DNA of 64,000 bases from Closterium sp. NIES-65 (taxonomy: Eukaryota > Streptophyta > Zygnematophyceae > Desmidiales > Closteriaceae). The position numbers and the translations under genes were made by a program. Numbering within the stretch: the first letter of the stretch is position 1; every line of letters starts with the position of its first letter. Below are positions 63,936 through 64,000 of this stretch, piece after piece. A model generated the notes under the pieces. It was not told the DNA's origin. It did no database searches and saw only the letters and a list, made by a program, of their open reading frames with translations. The stretch spans positions 2,235,001 through 2,299,000 of the forward strand of contig CANXME010000532.1 of the NCBI GenBank assembly GCA_948144175.1, written 5' to 3'.

Positions 63936-64000
63936 TAGCAGGGACTCCTCAAGGAGGTCGACAGTGAGGGTGGTGGGACAGACAGAGAGAAACTGGTCCC

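Larger units (their letters stand above)
59912..64000 (-). mobile_element. Ty1/copia element G, minus strand, 5' end beyond the window
   Basis: The 3' LTR remnant (59912-60022) joins directly to pol at GTYVDAVPPP, so most of RT, all RNase H and the polypurine tract are deleted. Gag C-terminus to the RT start reads from 63935 to about 60023 with one TAG and one frame shift. It is inserted in F Gag. The 5' LTR and target duplication are outside the window. Confidence 0.85.

Overview
This is a nuclear genome window from a GC-rich photosynthetic eukaryote of the green lineage. The evidence is spliceosomal introns, two nuclear-type tRNA-Gln genes, a plant-type leucine-rich-repeat fragment, a cyanobacterial-type histone-deacetylase-family gene with a probable organelle targeting peptide, and dense Ty1/copia retrotransposons primed on initiator tRNA-Met. 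A streptophyte (charophyte) alga is my best guess; the species call is inference.

Layout. 1-10626: right part of a decayed copia element (H), split at 185/186 by a young copia element (I, 186-6693) that has gag, protease and integrase but no reverse transcriptase, and carries an out-of-frame internal duplication. 10627-13012: weak host-gene fragment, about 1.3 kb with nothing recognisable, then an LRR exon. 13245-22909 (minus): an apparently intact 11-exon deacetylase-family gene of 460 codons. Its introns hold minisatellites, microsatellites, copies of its own exons and two identical tRNA-Gln(CTG) genes. 23423-25182 (minus): a five-exon gene for a secreted cysteine-rich, probably GPI-anchored protein (gene 1), with a Mutator-type MITE upstream. 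26420-51564 (minus): a paralogue (gene 2), now a pseudogene, broken by a 341-bp TRIM and by a stack of nested copia elements: A (26839-49629) holds B (29526-45164), which holds C (30796-38147, minus strand) and a solo LTR (43048-43425). About 51.95-58.49 kb: another copia element (E, minus) holding a small non-coding element (D) and cut by F (58486 onward, plus), which is itself split by G (59912 to beyond the window, minus).

The nesting is supported by exact 5-bp target-site duplications at every insertion whose two ends lie in the window: I GGTCT, A AGTGC, B CGCGC, C GTTCG, D GACGT, solo LTR CTTCT, TRIM GTGGC. The MITE has a 9-bp duplication, CGGCAAGGC. A, B, D, F, G and H belong to one short-LTR (about 96-140 bp) copia clade with related LTR cores, GC-rich repeat-filled leaders, glycine-rich Gag, an unusual zinc-finger spacing and a 5-residue repeat spacer between integrase and reverse transcriptase. 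C, E and I are separate lineages.

The most unusual signals are: the TRIM, whose LTR/PBS junction folds like a tRNA; the primer site of C, which matches a 3' tRNA half including CCA; element B, which carries a foreign LTR inside its 3' end; element D, which integrated at an internal CA; and the deacetylase gene, which keeps its frame across repeat-filled introns.
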